NCBI GenBank assembly: GCA_964598845.1
Contig: CAZRDM010000001.1
Span: 62,001-126,000, forward strand
Direction of reading: 5' to 3'
Source: FEN-987 sp964598845
GTDB lineage: Archaea > Thermoproteota > Bathyarchaeia > 40CM-2-53-6
DNA length: 64,000 nucleotides
Of this stretch, positions 9,133-18,304 are shown piece by piece. Within the stretch, counting starts at the first letter, position 1; the number at the start of each line of letters is the position of its first letter. Position numbers and translations under genes: made by a program. A model generated the notes under the pieces. It saw nothing but the letters and a program-made list of their open reading frames with translations. It made no database searches and was not told the origin of the DNA.

Positions 9133-9276
9133 AACCAGAAGAGCATCCTTACCCATTCCAAAGGCGAGCTTGATGACAAGTCGCCCGGGTACTGACAATT
9201 ATGGAGTTCACTGGCGAACCGCTCGAGGCCGTACCAATCAACATCATAATAACTGGCTGGCTGAATTCAGAATAGT

Positions 9277-10698
9277 ATGAAACCCCTCGGGGGGCTACCG
9301 CCAATGGAGGGTCATGTCCAGAATGTGATCATCGGAGCAGGCTTCGGAGGATATGTGGCAGCGATACGGCTCAGGCAACTTGGTCGAGAGGTAACTTTGG
9401 TCGAGAAGGAATTGCTTGGCGGCGTTTGTTTGAACGTAGGCTGCATTCCTTCCAAAACCCTTGTCCGCGCTGCCAGACTAATGAAGCAGATTCAGAGAGC
9501 AGGAGACCTTGGAATCGAAACCGCTCAACCGAGAGTAGATCTTCAGAAACTTCAAGCCTGGAAGACAAGCGTCGTCGACAAGCTCAGATCAGGAGTAGCC
9601 TACCTGTGCAAAGGCAACGGTGTGAATCTCGTCTATGGCGAGGCCATATTCCAAGCGCCTCGTCAGATCCAAATCAAGACAAAGGACAGGCCAAGAATCA
9701 TCACTGCGGACAACGTCATAATCGCTGCAGGCTCACGTCCTGTCGAGCTACCATCGTTCAAATTTGATGGGCAGTTTGTCATCACCACTACGGAGGCGCT
9801 CTCACTTGCGGAGATCCCTGGCAATTTCGTAATCATCGGAGGCGGAGTAAGCGGTCTAGAACTCGGCACTGCATATGCTCGGTTCGGTAGCCACGTTACT
9901 GTAATTGAAATGCTGGACCAGCTCTTGCCGGGGGTAGATGTTGAGCTGGTCAGGGTTGTAGAGCGCAGCTTGAGAAGACTGGGAGTCGAGACTCACGTAA
10001 GAGCTCGCGCGAAAGGGGTGAAGGATGGAAAGGTCACAGCTGAGCTAGCTGATGGAAAAGAGATTGAAGTCCCTGCCGACAAGGTGATGGTTGCTGTTGG
10101 TAGGCGGCCGAACTCAGACCAGATCGGACTTGAGACCACCGGCATCAAGACGGATGAGTCAGGATTCATCCAAGTCAATGCTCATATGCAGACAAACGTG
10201 CCTGGAATATATGCCGTGGGTGATGTTGTCGGGATGCCCATGCTGGCACACAAAGCGTCAAAACAAGGAATAGTCGCTGCGGAAGTCATATCCGGCCTCG
10301 CCAGCGCTGCAGACTTCAAAGCGATGCCGAGCGGGATCTGGACTGAACCCGAGATAGCGACCGTCGGCTTGACCGAAGCGGAAGCGAAGAGCAAGGGATA
10401 CGAACCGATTGTGGGAAAGTTCCCGTTCGCCGCTCTAGGTCGGGCAGTAGCAGTTGGGGAAACAGATGGGTTTGTCAAGGTCGTTGCGGACAAGAAGAGC
10501 GAGCAGATACTCGGAGTCCACATGGTCGGTGCTGACGCGACGGACCTCATCAGTGAGGTTGCTCTGGCCATCGAGATGGGCGCAACCTTGAAGGATGTCG
10601 CGGTGACGGTTCATCCTCACCCAACACTCCCTGAGAGCCTCATGGAAGCCGCCGAAGCGGCCAAAGGGAAGGCGATACACATCCTGAAATCACCATGA
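9277..10698 (+). CDS. lpdA: dihydrolipoyl dehydrogenase (E3)
   Basis: The protein has 473 residues, the normal family length. FAD-binding VIIGAGFGGYVAAIRL lies near residue 17, the redox disulfide in GGVCLNVGCIPSK near 47, the NAD-binding VIIGGGVSGLELGTAYARFG near 187, the second FAD motif GIYAVGDVVG near 310, and the dimer-interface catalytic His in HPHPTLPESLMEA near 448. It reoxidises lipoamide of 2-oxoacid dehydrogenases or the glycine cleavage system. It is not next to its E1/E2 genes here; a decayed paralogue lies at 37.5 kb between lipB and lipA. Start is ATG 9277. Confidence 0.96.
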   Translation: MKPLGGLPPMEGHVQNVIIGAGFGGYVAAIRLRQLGREVTLVEKELLGGVCLNVGCIPSKTLVRAARLMKQIQRAGDLGIETAQPRVDLQKLQAWKTSVVDKLRSGVAYLCKGNGVNLVYGEAIFQAPRQIQIKTKDRPRIITADNVIIAAGSRPVELPSFKFDGQFVITTTEALSLAEIPGNFVIIGGGVSGLELGTAYARFGSHVTVIEMLDQLLPGVDVELVRVVERSLRRLGVETHVRARAKGVKDGKVTAELADGKEIEVPADKVMVAVGRRPNSDQIGLETTGIKTDESGFIQVNAHMQTNVPGIYAVGDVVGMPMLAHKASKQGIVAAEVISGLASAADFKAMPSGIWTEPEIATVGLTEAEAKSKGYEPIVGKFPFAALGRAVAVGETDGFVKVVADKKSEQILGVHMVGADATDLISEVALAIEMGATLKDVAVTVHPHPTLPESLMEAAEAAKGKAIHILKSP

Positions 10699-11170
10699 CT
10701 TCTATCCTTGGCCGTCTTGTCAACCTCGTGTGCAACTCTTGTGAGAGGTTCAGGAATTGCTCGGAGGTCCCAACGAACGCGGCCAAACGTCTCCCTCAGT
10801 TTGGGAACAGTCTCGTATGAGACTAGTTCGCTTGCGTCGACCCATCTGTACTCCACGTGCTCCCAATCTAGTCGGATAGTTAGAGCATAGGCTTCGAACA
10901 GGAAAGGATGCACGATCCAAACGACATCGGCGGCTTCATCAAATGCCCGGAGCAGATCGCCGGATCTCACAAGATGAATTTTATCGGCGGTCAGACCGAC
11001 TTCTTCCTGTATCTCTGGTCTGGCGCGTAGACTCGGTCCTCATCCTCTTCTAAGTATCCCCTGAATGCCGCCCATCTGCCCTCGTATGTCCCAACCTTTC
11101 CGTTACGCCTAAGAAGCAGAATTCTCTGACCGGACTGAAGGAAAGCTACCACAACCTGTCTAGATTTCAA
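10617..11170 (-). pseudogene. NUDIX hydrolase with a frameshift in the Nudix box
   Basis: From TTG 11170 the frame reads MKSRQVVVAFLQSGQRILLL, then GKVGTYEGRWAAFRGYLEED, a typical NUDIX N-terminus with the first Gly of the Nudix box. The rest of the box, PEIQEEVGLTADKIHLV, is in another frame, so a one-base shift lies near 11020-11035. The second frame continues through RSGDLLRAFDEAADVVWIVH and ends at 10617, overlapping the lpdA 3' end by 82 bases. It could be a sequencing error in a working gene. Intact relatives hydrolyse nucleoside diphosphate derivatives. Confidence 0.7.
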
Positions 11171-11194
11171 CTTGCCGCACTGATTCGATACTTG

Positions 11195-12562
11195 TCATCG
11201 CTTTCTAATCGAGTCCACTTGGGGTTCTATGCTTTCTAGGCGCGACCACAGTTTTGCAGCCGCTTCCTGCGCTATCGATTGGACCTCCTCTTCATCGATT
11301 GTCAGCAACTTCTTGTTCCTTATAATCGGCTTCCCATCTGCGATTACGCACTCGACATCATCGCCGTCCACTGTGTTGATCAAATGTCCTATCACGCTGT
11401 TGGCGTTCAGCGGTGTCGGGAGAATGCTCGGCTTGATTATTATCAGATCAGCCTTCTTCCCGGGCTCTAACGATCCGATTTCTTTCTGCATGCCATAGAG
11501 CTCTGCTCCTTTGATCGTGGCCATCTCCAAGACTGCGTAGGGATTGATCGCGTTTGGATCCAGATGATGTACCCGATGAAGCAGGAATGCCGTGCGCATA
11601 TTCTCGAACATGTCGAAAATGTATCCGTCATTTCCGAGACCTATAGTCACGTTCTTCGCAAGCATCCTCAGGATGGGAGCAACACCTACGCCGTTCAGCA
11701 TGTTGCTCATTGGGTTGTGGGCAACACTGGTATTCGTCCTCGCTATGATGTCGATTTCATTGTCGTTAAGGTTCACGCAATGAGCCAAGACGACGTTCGG
11801 TCCGAGGAGGCCTACATCATGTAGACGTTCTATGGTTCTCTTACCGTAGTTCTCAAGATTGTGATGAACATCTCCCATTCCTTCGGATGCGTGTATAGTT
11901 ATTGGCGCATTGTACTTGGTGGCGAGTTTCTTAACTTCCATGATGAGGGCATCTGTCACCGTGAATGATGCGTGTATGCTGAAGAGCGGTTTCGCATTGC
12001 TACCTCCTCTTACTTCCTCGGCAAATCTGACGTTCTCTCGTAGGCCCTTGAAACCCTCTTCGCGAGAGTGACGTTCAGTAGCTTCGAAGGCTATGAACCC
12101 GCATATTCCAATCTCGTCGACCGCTCTTGCGATGTGATCTAAGACTCCAGAAATGGAGTTTGGACCAGAATAGGTATCGGCAAAAGTTGTCACACCCGAC
12201 TTCGCAAACTCAAGACATGCCACGAGCGCGCTCGCGTAGGCATCTTCCAAGGTCATCGCCTCATCCATGGACCACCATACCCTCTGCAGAATCTGCGTGA
12301 AATCAGACGGTGGCGTGATCTTGAGGGATGCTCCCCGGAGCAGCATGCCGTAGAGGTGGGAATGGCTGCATATGATCCCGGGCATAACTATGCGCCCTGA
12401 TGCGTCAAGAACCTCAAGACCTTGATGTTTTATCTCCAGTTCTGTCGTTTTGCCGATCTCGAGTATCTTTTTGTCTTCGATCGCAACAGAATGTTTTTCT
12501 AAGATTCTTTGCTGACCGTCCATTGTGACCAACACGCCATTCTTCACCAAGAAGCCTGCCAA
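11195..12562 (-). CDS. amidohydrolase, SsnA/chlorohydrolase-like aminohydrolase
   Basis: The protein has 455 residues and the metal-dependent amidohydrolase layout. The first metal motif is GIICSHSHLYGMLLRGAS near residue 60, then HASEGMGDVHHNL (metal His), NVVLAHCVNLNDNEI (metal His) and IGLGNDGYIFDMFENMRTAF (catalytic Asp). The C-terminal beta sandwich has GSLEPGKKADLIIIKPS. The GNDGY-x3-MFE motif resembles SsnA, which sits in purine-catabolic clusters with selenate/molybdenum hydroxylases, hydantoinases and MocA. Similar genes stand nearby here. It might instead deaminate another heterocycle such as methylthioadenosine or S-adenosylhomocysteine. Confidence 0.82.
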   Translation of the reverse strand: MAGFLVKNGVLVTMDGQQRILEKHSVAIEDKKILEIGKTTELEIKHQGLEVLDASGRIVMPGIICSHSHLYGMLLRGASLKITPPSDFTQILQRVWWSMDEAMTLEDAYASALVACLEFAKSGVTTFADTYSGPNSISGVLDHIARAVDEIGICGFIAFEATERHSREEGFKGLRENVRFAEEVRGGSNAKPLFSIHASFTVTDALIMEVKKLATKYNAPITIHASEGMGDVHHNLENYGKRTIERLHDVGLLGPNVVLAHCVNLNDNEIDIIARTNTSVAHNPMSNMLNGVGVAPILRMLAKNVTIGLGNDGYIFDMFENMRTAFLLHRVHHLDPNAINPYAVLEMATIKGAELYGMQKEIGSLEPGKKADLIIIKPSILPTPLNANSVIGHLINTVDGDDVECVIADGKPIIRNKKLLTIDEEEVQSIAQEAAAKLWSRLESIEPQVDSIRKR

Positions 12563-12591
12563 GCTCGACCTGCTCCTAAACTACCTCTCCA

Positions 12592-12603
12592 CCGAATATT
12601 CGG
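12592..12603. promoter_or_regulatory. perfect palindrome CCGAATATTCGG in a divergent promoter region
   Basis: A 12-base perfect palindrome between the divergent amidohydrolase (start 12562, minus) and the small membrane protein (start 12655, plus). It is 29 bases upstream of the amidohydrolase start, about where a TATA box would stand, and its AT core could serve as one. A second AT-rich stretch, CCTTAATACA, lies at 12613-12624. An operator role is inference from position and symmetry. Confidence 0.4.
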
Positions 12604-12654
12604 GCGTCCTATCCCTTAATACATGGAATCAGCCAACTGCTATTTCGTGATTTC

Positions 12655-12966
12655 TTGTCAAAGGTCCGGATCTGGCGACCTCAAGGCGCTCTAGGGAAAG
12701 GAATACTCTATTCCTGCATGGTCTTGGTTGCCAACGCCATCGGGATCGCTGTGATCTCATTGTTCGCTGGACAAGGCTACTTTTCGTACTATTCCCTTGT
12801 CACTCTCCTTGAAGCAGCGGCCCTCCTCTTCACAGGCGGTTTCAAGGTACGCACGGTCTTGCCAGTGAAGGCATTGGAGCCGGAAATCAAACGCGATTGG
12901 TCACTGATTGTTGGGGGAATCGTTCTTCTTGCTTCAAGCTTCGCCTCTGGGTATTTGATAGGATAG
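12655..12966 (+). CDS. small membrane protein, unknown
   Basis: A 103-residue protein from TTG 12655 with three hydrophobic segments: YSCMVLVANAIGIAVISLF, LVTLLEAAALLFTGGF and LIVGGIVLLASSFASGYLI. I recognise no family. It is followed after 16 bases by a second membrane protein of the same length, so the two may be co-transcribed and interact. The composition is typical of a real membrane gene. Confidence 0.6.
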   Translation: MSKVRIWRPQGALGKGILYSCMVLVANAIGIAVISLFAGQGYFSYYSLVTLLEAAALLFTGGFKVRTVLPVKALEPEIKRDWSLIVGGIVLLASSFASGYLIG

Positions 12967-12982
12967 GCGCCGTGGTCAAGTT

Positions 12983-13294
12983 ATGGTTTTGGACTTCACA
13001 TTACTGGGTCTGCTCGGTGGGGGATTCTATGGGTTGACCTACTTCTTGCTTCGAAGAGAGGACACAGACCTCGCGATGCTTCTCTTAAACCTGCGCGAGC
13101 TCCGAGCTTCGACTTTAGATTCTTTCCTCACGCGTTGGGCATTCCATGGCAGCGCAGTTACCCAAGAGAGAGTTGCGCACCTTTTCACAGTCTTTCCTCC
13201 TCTAATGTTGGTTGCGACTTTCTTGGCTCTCGTACGGCACTGTTCCTCTCTTGGATTCTACACGACGACTAATGAGAAAGGAGAGAATGAGTGA
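12983..13294 (+). CDS. small membrane protein, unknown
   Basis: A 103-residue protein from ATG 12983 with N-terminal segment FTLLGLLGGGFYGLTYFLL and a C-terminal segment LFTVFPPLMLVATFLALV, joined by a charged helix (LNLRELRASTLDSFLTRW). I recognise no family. It sits in tandem with the preceding small membrane protein and ahead of a cyclic amidohydrolase gene. The C-terminal tail is short and charged. Confidence 0.55.
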   Translation: MVLDFTLLGLLGGGFYGLTYFLLRREDTDLAMLLLNLRELRASTLDSFLTRWAFHGSAVTQERVAHLFTVFPPLMLVATFLALVRHCSSLGFYTTTNEKGENE

Positions 13295-13422
13295 AACAGC
13301 TGACCACGACTCAGACGTGCATCCCAAGGCTAGTCGATCTGGGTAGCTGGGAAATGGTCAGTCGTAGCATGCGTCGACAGGAGCTTAGGACAATTATCGA
13401 GAAACTTGCAACTTGAGTAGTC

Positions 13423-14805
13423 TTGACTGTTTCCAGTGAGAAAACCTTGGGCACTGCAATAATCGAGAACGCACTGATCATTGTTGCGGGGCGACTCACT
13501 CATGCCAATATTTTGATAGAAGATGAGAAAGTCAAGGCTGTGGCCACCAGGAAGTTTACGCAAGGAGACACCCGGATCAACGCGAGAGGAAAGGTTGTCC
13601 TTCCGGGATTGATAGATGCGCACGCTCACATCTACGATCCAGCCCACACAAATCGCGAGGATTTTTCGAGCGGCACATCCGCCGCAGTAGCCGGTGGAGT
13701 GACCACTATGATCGAAATGGTCCTTTCAACCCCCGTGGACACAATCCAAAGCGTCAAGGCCAAGGTAGCGGAGGGAGAGCACAACTCACTGATCGATTTC
13801 TCTCTACACGCAGGAATGATGAATTCTAGCAACCTTCAGAACATAGCAGCTATTGCCGGGGTGGGAGTGCGCTCCTTCAAGACTTTTACGTGCAGGCCCT
13901 ACTACGTTGACGACCACACGCTCATGTCGCTCATGCATGAGACTGCCATGAAGCATTCGATTCTGAATGTCCATGCTGAAGATGAAGAGACAACCGACCA
14001 GAACTACGAACGTCTCATTTCGAGCGGGAGGAAGGATCCAATGGCGCATGCCGAATGGAAGCCTAATGTGGCCGAGGAAAAAGCCGTGGGAAAAGTCGTA
14101 GATCTTGCACGTCGGACTCGAGCATCTGTGCACATTTCGCATATGTCAACTGCAGAGGGTGTAGGGATCGTAAGAAATGGGAAAAGACGGCGAGTCAGAG
14201 TGACCGCTGAAACGTGTCCTCACTATCTGACGTTTACTCGTAAGGATATGAAGAAGCAAGGTCCCTATCTCAAGATGAATCCGCCCCTCAAAGGTCCGAA
14301 TGACATTCAGGCACTATGGGGAGGTTTGCGAGATGGCACCATTGACATAGTCACCTCCGAGCATGCGCCCGGAGAACGATCAGAGAAGGAGGTCGGGTGG
14401 ACCGATATCTGGAAGGCTTGGGGCGGTGTCCCAGCCGTTGAAACTATGCTTCCGGTTCTCCTGAGCGAAGGGCTGAACAAGAACCGTCTCACTCTTGGTC
14501 TTCTTCAGAGAGTTTGCTGCGAGGTACCGGCGAGGATCTTCGGCCTATATCCTAGGAAGGGTGTGATCAGAAGAGGTTCTGACGCTGACTTGGTAATGGT
14601 CGATTTGAAGATGAAACGCAAGGTTCGCGCGGAACAGCTTCATTACAAGGTCGGCTGGACTCCATATGAGGGATGGAAGTTGCAGGGTTGGCCCACTTTG
14701 ACCATGCGCAGGGGGCAGATCGTCTATGAAGACGACCAAGTCTTAGGCAAGCCGGGCAGCGCCCAATTCCTCCCAATGATGACTCGACTAGGTCGAGTTT
14801 CCTGA
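13423..14805 (+). CDS. cyclic amidohydrolase (hydantoinase/allantoinase/dihydroorotase family)
   Basis: The protein has 460 residues from TTG 13423. Metal motif VLPGLIDAHAHIYDPAHTNR lies near residue 60, the carboxylated-lysine region GVRSFKTFTCRPYYVDDHT near 148, then NVHAEDEETTD (His), VHISHMSTAEGV (His) and TAETCPHYLTFT. At the catalytic Asp position, usually SDHAP or TDHAP, it has TSEHAPG, a Glu. The C-terminus GVIRRGSDADLVMVDL is typical. It likely opens a cyclic amide such as hydantoin, allantoin or dihydropyrimidine. Its TGA overlaps the ATG of the next gene (TGATG), so the two are translationally coupled. Confidence 0.87.
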   Translation: MTVSSEKTLGTAIIENALIIVAGRLTHANILIEDEKVKAVATRKFTQGDTRINARGKVVLPGLIDAHAHIYDPAHTNREDFSSGTSAAVAGGVTTMIEMVLSTPVDTIQSVKAKVAEGEHNSLIDFSLHAGMMNSSNLQNIAAIAGVGVRSFKTFTCRPYYVDDHTLMSLMHETAMKHSILNVHAEDEETTDQNYERLISSGRKDPMAHAEWKPNVAEEKAVGKVVDLARRTRASVHISHMSTAEGVGIVRNGKRRRVRVTAETCPHYLTFTRKDMKKQGPYLKMNPPLKGPNDIQALWGGLRDGTIDIVTSEHAPGERSEKEVGWTDIWKAWGGVPAVETMLPVLLSEGLNKNRLTLGLLQRVCCEVPARIFGLYPRKGVIRRGSDADLVMVDLKMKRKVRAEQLHYKVGWTPYEGWKLQGWPTLTMRRGQIVYEDDQVLGKPGSAQFLPMMTRLGRVS

Positions 14806-15383
14806 TGCTTTCGCTCATAGTCTTAGCAGGGGGAAAGTCGACCCGCATGCAGGGCAAGAACAAACTTCTTGTTAACATAGACGGGAAGCCTATGATCCGG
14901 AGAGTTGTCGAAACAGCTCTCAGCTCGAAAGTGGACGAAGTGATCGTTGTACTAGGCTGGGAGGCAGACAAGATCCGGAAGGTTCTCGCGTCCTTGCCAT
15001 GCCGTTTCACTTTGAACAAAGACTACGAGCGCGGCCAAAGTAGCTCAGTCAAAGCGGGACTAACGGAGGTAGACGAAGTGACTTGCGCAATACTAGTGCT
15101 GCCGGGAGACATCGCGAAAATAGACTCCCACTCAATAAATCTCGTGGTTGAAGAACACGGTCGCACGAAAGCCCCGATAGTCGTCGCAGCTCATAACGGC
15201 AAACTTGGCCACCCAATCCTCTTGGCTAGGCCCCTGTTCGGAGACATCGCGCAGATTGATGAGCAGACATTTGGGTTGAAATCAGTAATCAAGAAACATC
15301 AAAATGAGGTGGTCTTGATCGAAGTGGGCTCAGAGAATGTTCTAAAGGATATCGATACCCTAGAAGACTTGACACGTATGTGA
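14805..15383 (+). CDS. MobA-like nucleotidyltransferase, MocA-type
   Basis: The protein has 192 residues. The N-terminal nucleotide-binding loop LAGGKSTRMQGKNKLLVNI is the MobA/MocA signature (G-x-S-x-R-M-x-x-x-K), and RGQSSSVKAGL plus LVLPGDIAKIDSHSI match the MocA branch that attaches CMP to molybdopterin for xanthine-dehydrogenase-type enzymes. It starts inside the stop codon of the cyclic amidohydrolase gene. The nearest client, the large subunit at 7.3-8.9 kb, is broken. A different sugar- or cofactor-nucleotidyl role cannot be excluded. Confidence 0.8.
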   Translation: MLSLIVLAGGKSTRMQGKNKLLVNIDGKPMIRRVVETALSSKVDEVIVVLGWEADKIRKVLASLPCRFTLNKDYERGQSSSVKAGLTEVDEVTCAILVLPGDIAKIDSHSINLVVEEHGRTKAPIVVAAHNGKLGHPILLARPLFGDIAQIDEQTFGLKSVIKKHQNEVVLIEVGSENVLKDIDTLEDLTRM

Positions 15384-15444
15384 AAATCCGAAACACCTCG
15401 CTTGGCGCCTCCAGAAACACATTGAACTCAATGCCGATTTCGCT

Positions 15445-18162
15445 CTATCTCTTTCTCAGCAGAACTTTGGCGAGTTCACTTAGGACGAAACCTGATGAAC
15501 CAAGAGCGGTCACAACTAGCCACTCCACGGGCTCAAGAGTTGTAACGCTGAATAGGTTTGCCAGCAATGGAGCATGGAAGAGGAATGGAAGTACCACTAC
15601 CTGAGCCAGAACCGCGAGAACCAAGAACCTGTTGCCCAGAGGCCCCGTTGCAATCAAGGTCCTCGTGAAGGATCTGCAGCTGAGTGCGAAGAAGATCTCG
15701 AACAACACTATTGTTGCGAAGACCATGCTTCGAGCTTTCATTTCAGCAAACGGGACTGGATTCGTTAAAGTCCAACCATAGCTTAGAAGCCCATAAAGCA
15801 GAGCCAAAGTTGTCGTAGCCAATAGCAGAAGAGCTATTCCCGCCAACCATCCGCGAACTGTCTCGAAGATGCTCTCTTTCGGATTCCTCGGAGGCCTCTC
15901 CATCGCAAGCGGGTCAGGTGGGTCGGTCCCCAGAGCCAATGCAGGAAGACCATCAGTAGCCAAGTTCACAAACAAGAGGTGCTTTGCCAACAACGGTAAT
16001 GGAAGAGCGACCAGTCCCGCAAGAGCCATTAGCATTATTTCACCGATATTGGCTGAGATCAGATATGTCAAGTACTTCCGAATATTCTCGAAGATCCCCC
16101 TGCCTTCATAGACTGCGGCGACTATGCTGGCGAAGTTGTCGTCGGCCAGTATCATATCTGAAGCTTCTTTCGTTACGTCAGTCCCTGTAATCCCCATCGC
16201 TATGCCAATGTCGGCCTTCTTGAGAGCGGGAGCATCGTTAATCCCATCACCAGTCATAGCCACTATGTCTCCTCTCTTCTTGAGAGCTTCAACAATTCGC
16301 GTCTTATGCTCGGGAGATGTGCGGGAATAGACTGAAACCTTCTCAACCACTCCCGAAAACTCCTCATCGCTGAGTTTGTCCAATTCTGCGCCAGTTAGCG
16401 ACAGATCCCCTTCCCTTAGAATCCCCAATTCTTTGGCAACCCAAGTAGCGGTCAATTTGTGGTCACCTGTTATCATGACCGCGCGAATACCGGCTTTTTC
16501 GCAGAGCTGGACTGCCCCGATCGCTTCTTCCCTCGGCGGATCGATCATGGCGAATAAGCCAAGGAAAGTCATATCGCGCTCAATCTTCTCGTCGATATCC
16601 TTCGGGAGTTCATCGAGCAACTTGTAACCTACTGCGAGCACACGAAAACCTTCGGAGGCAAAATCGTCATTACGCTTCAGAGCCCTCTGCTTCGAATCAT
16701 GATCCAGAACTAGATCGGATGATAGCGATCCAAGTCTTCCACATTTTTCCAAGACCACCTCGGCGGCACCTTTCGTTGCAAGCAGGTACTGGCCCTGTTT
16801 GGTTCTGTGGATTGTAGCCATCATCTTCCTTTCAGATGTGAAAGGAATCTCTGCGATTCGCGGAAAGTCGTTACGCGCCGTTTCCAAGTCAATTCCAGCT
16901 TTGGCTGCGAGGACGAGAAGCGCTCCCTCCGTTGGATCACCGATTATCCGCCATGAACCGTTCTGTTTCGTTAGTTTGGCATCATTGCAAAGGACTCCGA
17001 CCAAGAACGTATATCTCGCAAGATCTTGGTCCAGATCCGCCAGACTAGGTTTAAAGTCGCCTCTCGGCTCATAACCCACTCCTGAAACTTCGTAGATTCT
17101 ACTTTGCACGTAGACTTTCCTGACAGTCATTTCGCCTCTAGTCAAGGTCCCAGTTTTGTCGGAGCAGATGACTGTCGTTGATCCCAGTGTCTCGGTGGCA
17201 GGCAGATGCCTCACTATGGAGTTTCTTCGAGCCATGCGATGTACACCGATAGCCAAAGCGCCCGTCACAACAGCAGGCAGAGCTTCAGGAACCGCTGCAA
17301 CTGCCAAACTGACACCCCATAGAAACATCTCGAGGAGCCCACGCCCGTGCAGTAAGCCGAGCAACGAGACCAGCGTAACCGTCACAAGAAGCACTCTGAT
17401 CATCCAGTTACCAAGCTCATTCATTCGCTTCTCTAGGGGGGTCTGTGGTTGCTCTTGGGTCTGAATCAAGCGCGCTATCTTTCCAAACTCAGTCCTCATA
17501 CCAGTGGCGAAGACGACTGCCCTTCCACGTCCATACGTTACAACAGTTCCAGAGAAGACTACATTGCTTCTGTCAGCAAGTGAAGTTTCAGCTGGTAGGC
17601 TTTCTGATGATTTGCTGACTGGAACAGATTCACCCGTGAGCACAGCTTCATCAATTTGCAGATTCATCTCATCGATTAGCCTGCCATCAGCCGGAACCTT
17701 ATCGCCAGGATCTAGGAGAACCAGATCGCCCGGAACGAGCTCTCTTGTAGGCACGACCATCTCTTGTCCGTGCCTTGTTACGGTCGCTGTAGGTGCAGCC
17801 AATTTCTTCAGAAGGGCCAAAGACTGCTCCGCTCTGTATTCCTGATAGAAACCCAGCCCAGCTGATGCGAAAACGATGGCCAGTATTACCGCTGAGTCAA
17901 TGGCTTCGCCAATGAAAATCGAAACGGCAGCTGCAGCGATCAATATGAGGACAAGGGTTTCCTTGAATTGGGACAGGAGCAATTTCCACGGTGAGACCTT
18001 TCTCGCCTCTTCTATCTCGTTAGGTCCGTAGGTGCTAAGTCGAGACTTAGCCTCGTCAAGAGAGAGGCCCCGCCGATAATCCGAGCGTAAAGTAGCAAGT
18101 ACAGTGGTTGGATCCAACGCGTGCCAGTTTGGCTCTTGTGAAGTGTCGGGACTCCCGCTCAA
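15445..18162 (-). CDS. P2A-type cation-transporting ATPase (Ca2+-like)
   Basis: The protein has 905 residues, full length for the family. The N-terminal domain has ALDPTTVLATLRSDYRRGLS. The actuator motif is DEAVLTGESVPVSKS near residue 172, the phosphorylation site SDKTGTLTRGEMT near 332, the nucleotide domain GDPTEGALLVLA, and the hinge MVAMTGDGINDAPALKKAD near 620. Membrane segment 4 has VPEALPAVVTGALAIG and segment 6 has NLATDGLPALALG, the Ca2+-site patterns of PMR1/SERCA-like pumps. It probably exports Ca2+ or Mn2+ from the cell. Four C-terminal membrane segments follow. Confidence 0.93.
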   Translation of the reverse strand: MSGSPDTSQEPNWHALDPTTVLATLRSDYRRGLSLDEAKSRLSTYGPNEIEEARKVSPWKLLLSQFKETLVLILIAAAAVSIFIGEAIDSAVILAIVFASAGLGFYQEYRAEQSLALLKKLAAPTATVTRHGQEMVVPTRELVPGDLVLLDPGDKVPADGRLIDEMNLQIDEAVLTGESVPVSKSSESLPAETSLADRSNVVFSGTVVTYGRGRAVVFATGMRTEFGKIARLIQTQEQPQTPLEKRMNELGNWMIRVLLVTVTLVSLLGLLHGRGLLEMFLWGVSLAVAAVPEALPAVVTGALAIGVHRMARRNSIVRHLPATETLGSTTVICSDKTGTLTRGEMTVRKVYVQSRIYEVSGVGYEPRGDFKPSLADLDQDLARYTFLVGVLCNDAKLTKQNGSWRIIGDPTEGALLVLAAKAGIDLETARNDFPRIAEIPFTSERKMMATIHRTKQGQYLLATKGAAEVVLEKCGRLGSLSSDLVLDHDSKQRALKRNDDFASEGFRVLAVGYKLLDELPKDIDEKIERDMTFLGLFAMIDPPREEAIGAVQLCEKAGIRAVMITGDHKLTATWVAKELGILREGDLSLTGAELDKLSDEEFSGVVEKVSVYSRTSPEHKTRIVEALKKRGDIVAMTGDGINDAPALKKADIGIAMGITGTDVTKEASDMILADDNFASIVAAVYEGRGIFENIRKYLTYLISANIGEIMLMALAGLVALPLPLLAKHLLFVNLATDGLPALALGTDPPDPLAMERPPRNPKESIFETVRGWLAGIALLLLATTTLALLYGLLSYGWTLTNPVPFAEMKARSMVFATIVLFEIFFALSCRSFTRTLIATGPLGNRFLVLAVLAQVVVLPFLFHAPLLANLFSVTTLEPVEWLVVTALGSSGFVLSELAKVLLRKR

Positions 18163-18274
18163 TTGGCGACCATTCGCTCCATGGCGAGAGCCCCGCTCTA
18201 TTTGTGCTTTGACTGTTTCTTGGACCTGAATTCAGACAAGGACGTTATATCATTCCTCAACCCAAGGCTCGCAA

Positions 18275-18283
18275 TGTAAATAT
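18275..18283 (+). promoter_or_regulatory. TATA box for the 59-residue frame
   Basis: TGTAAATAT is centred about 26 bases before ATG 18305, the spacing expected for leaderless archaeal transcription. This is the main support for the small gene that follows. Confidence 0.45.
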
Positions 18284-18304
18284 CGGCAGGAGAGGCATCC
18301 AAAA

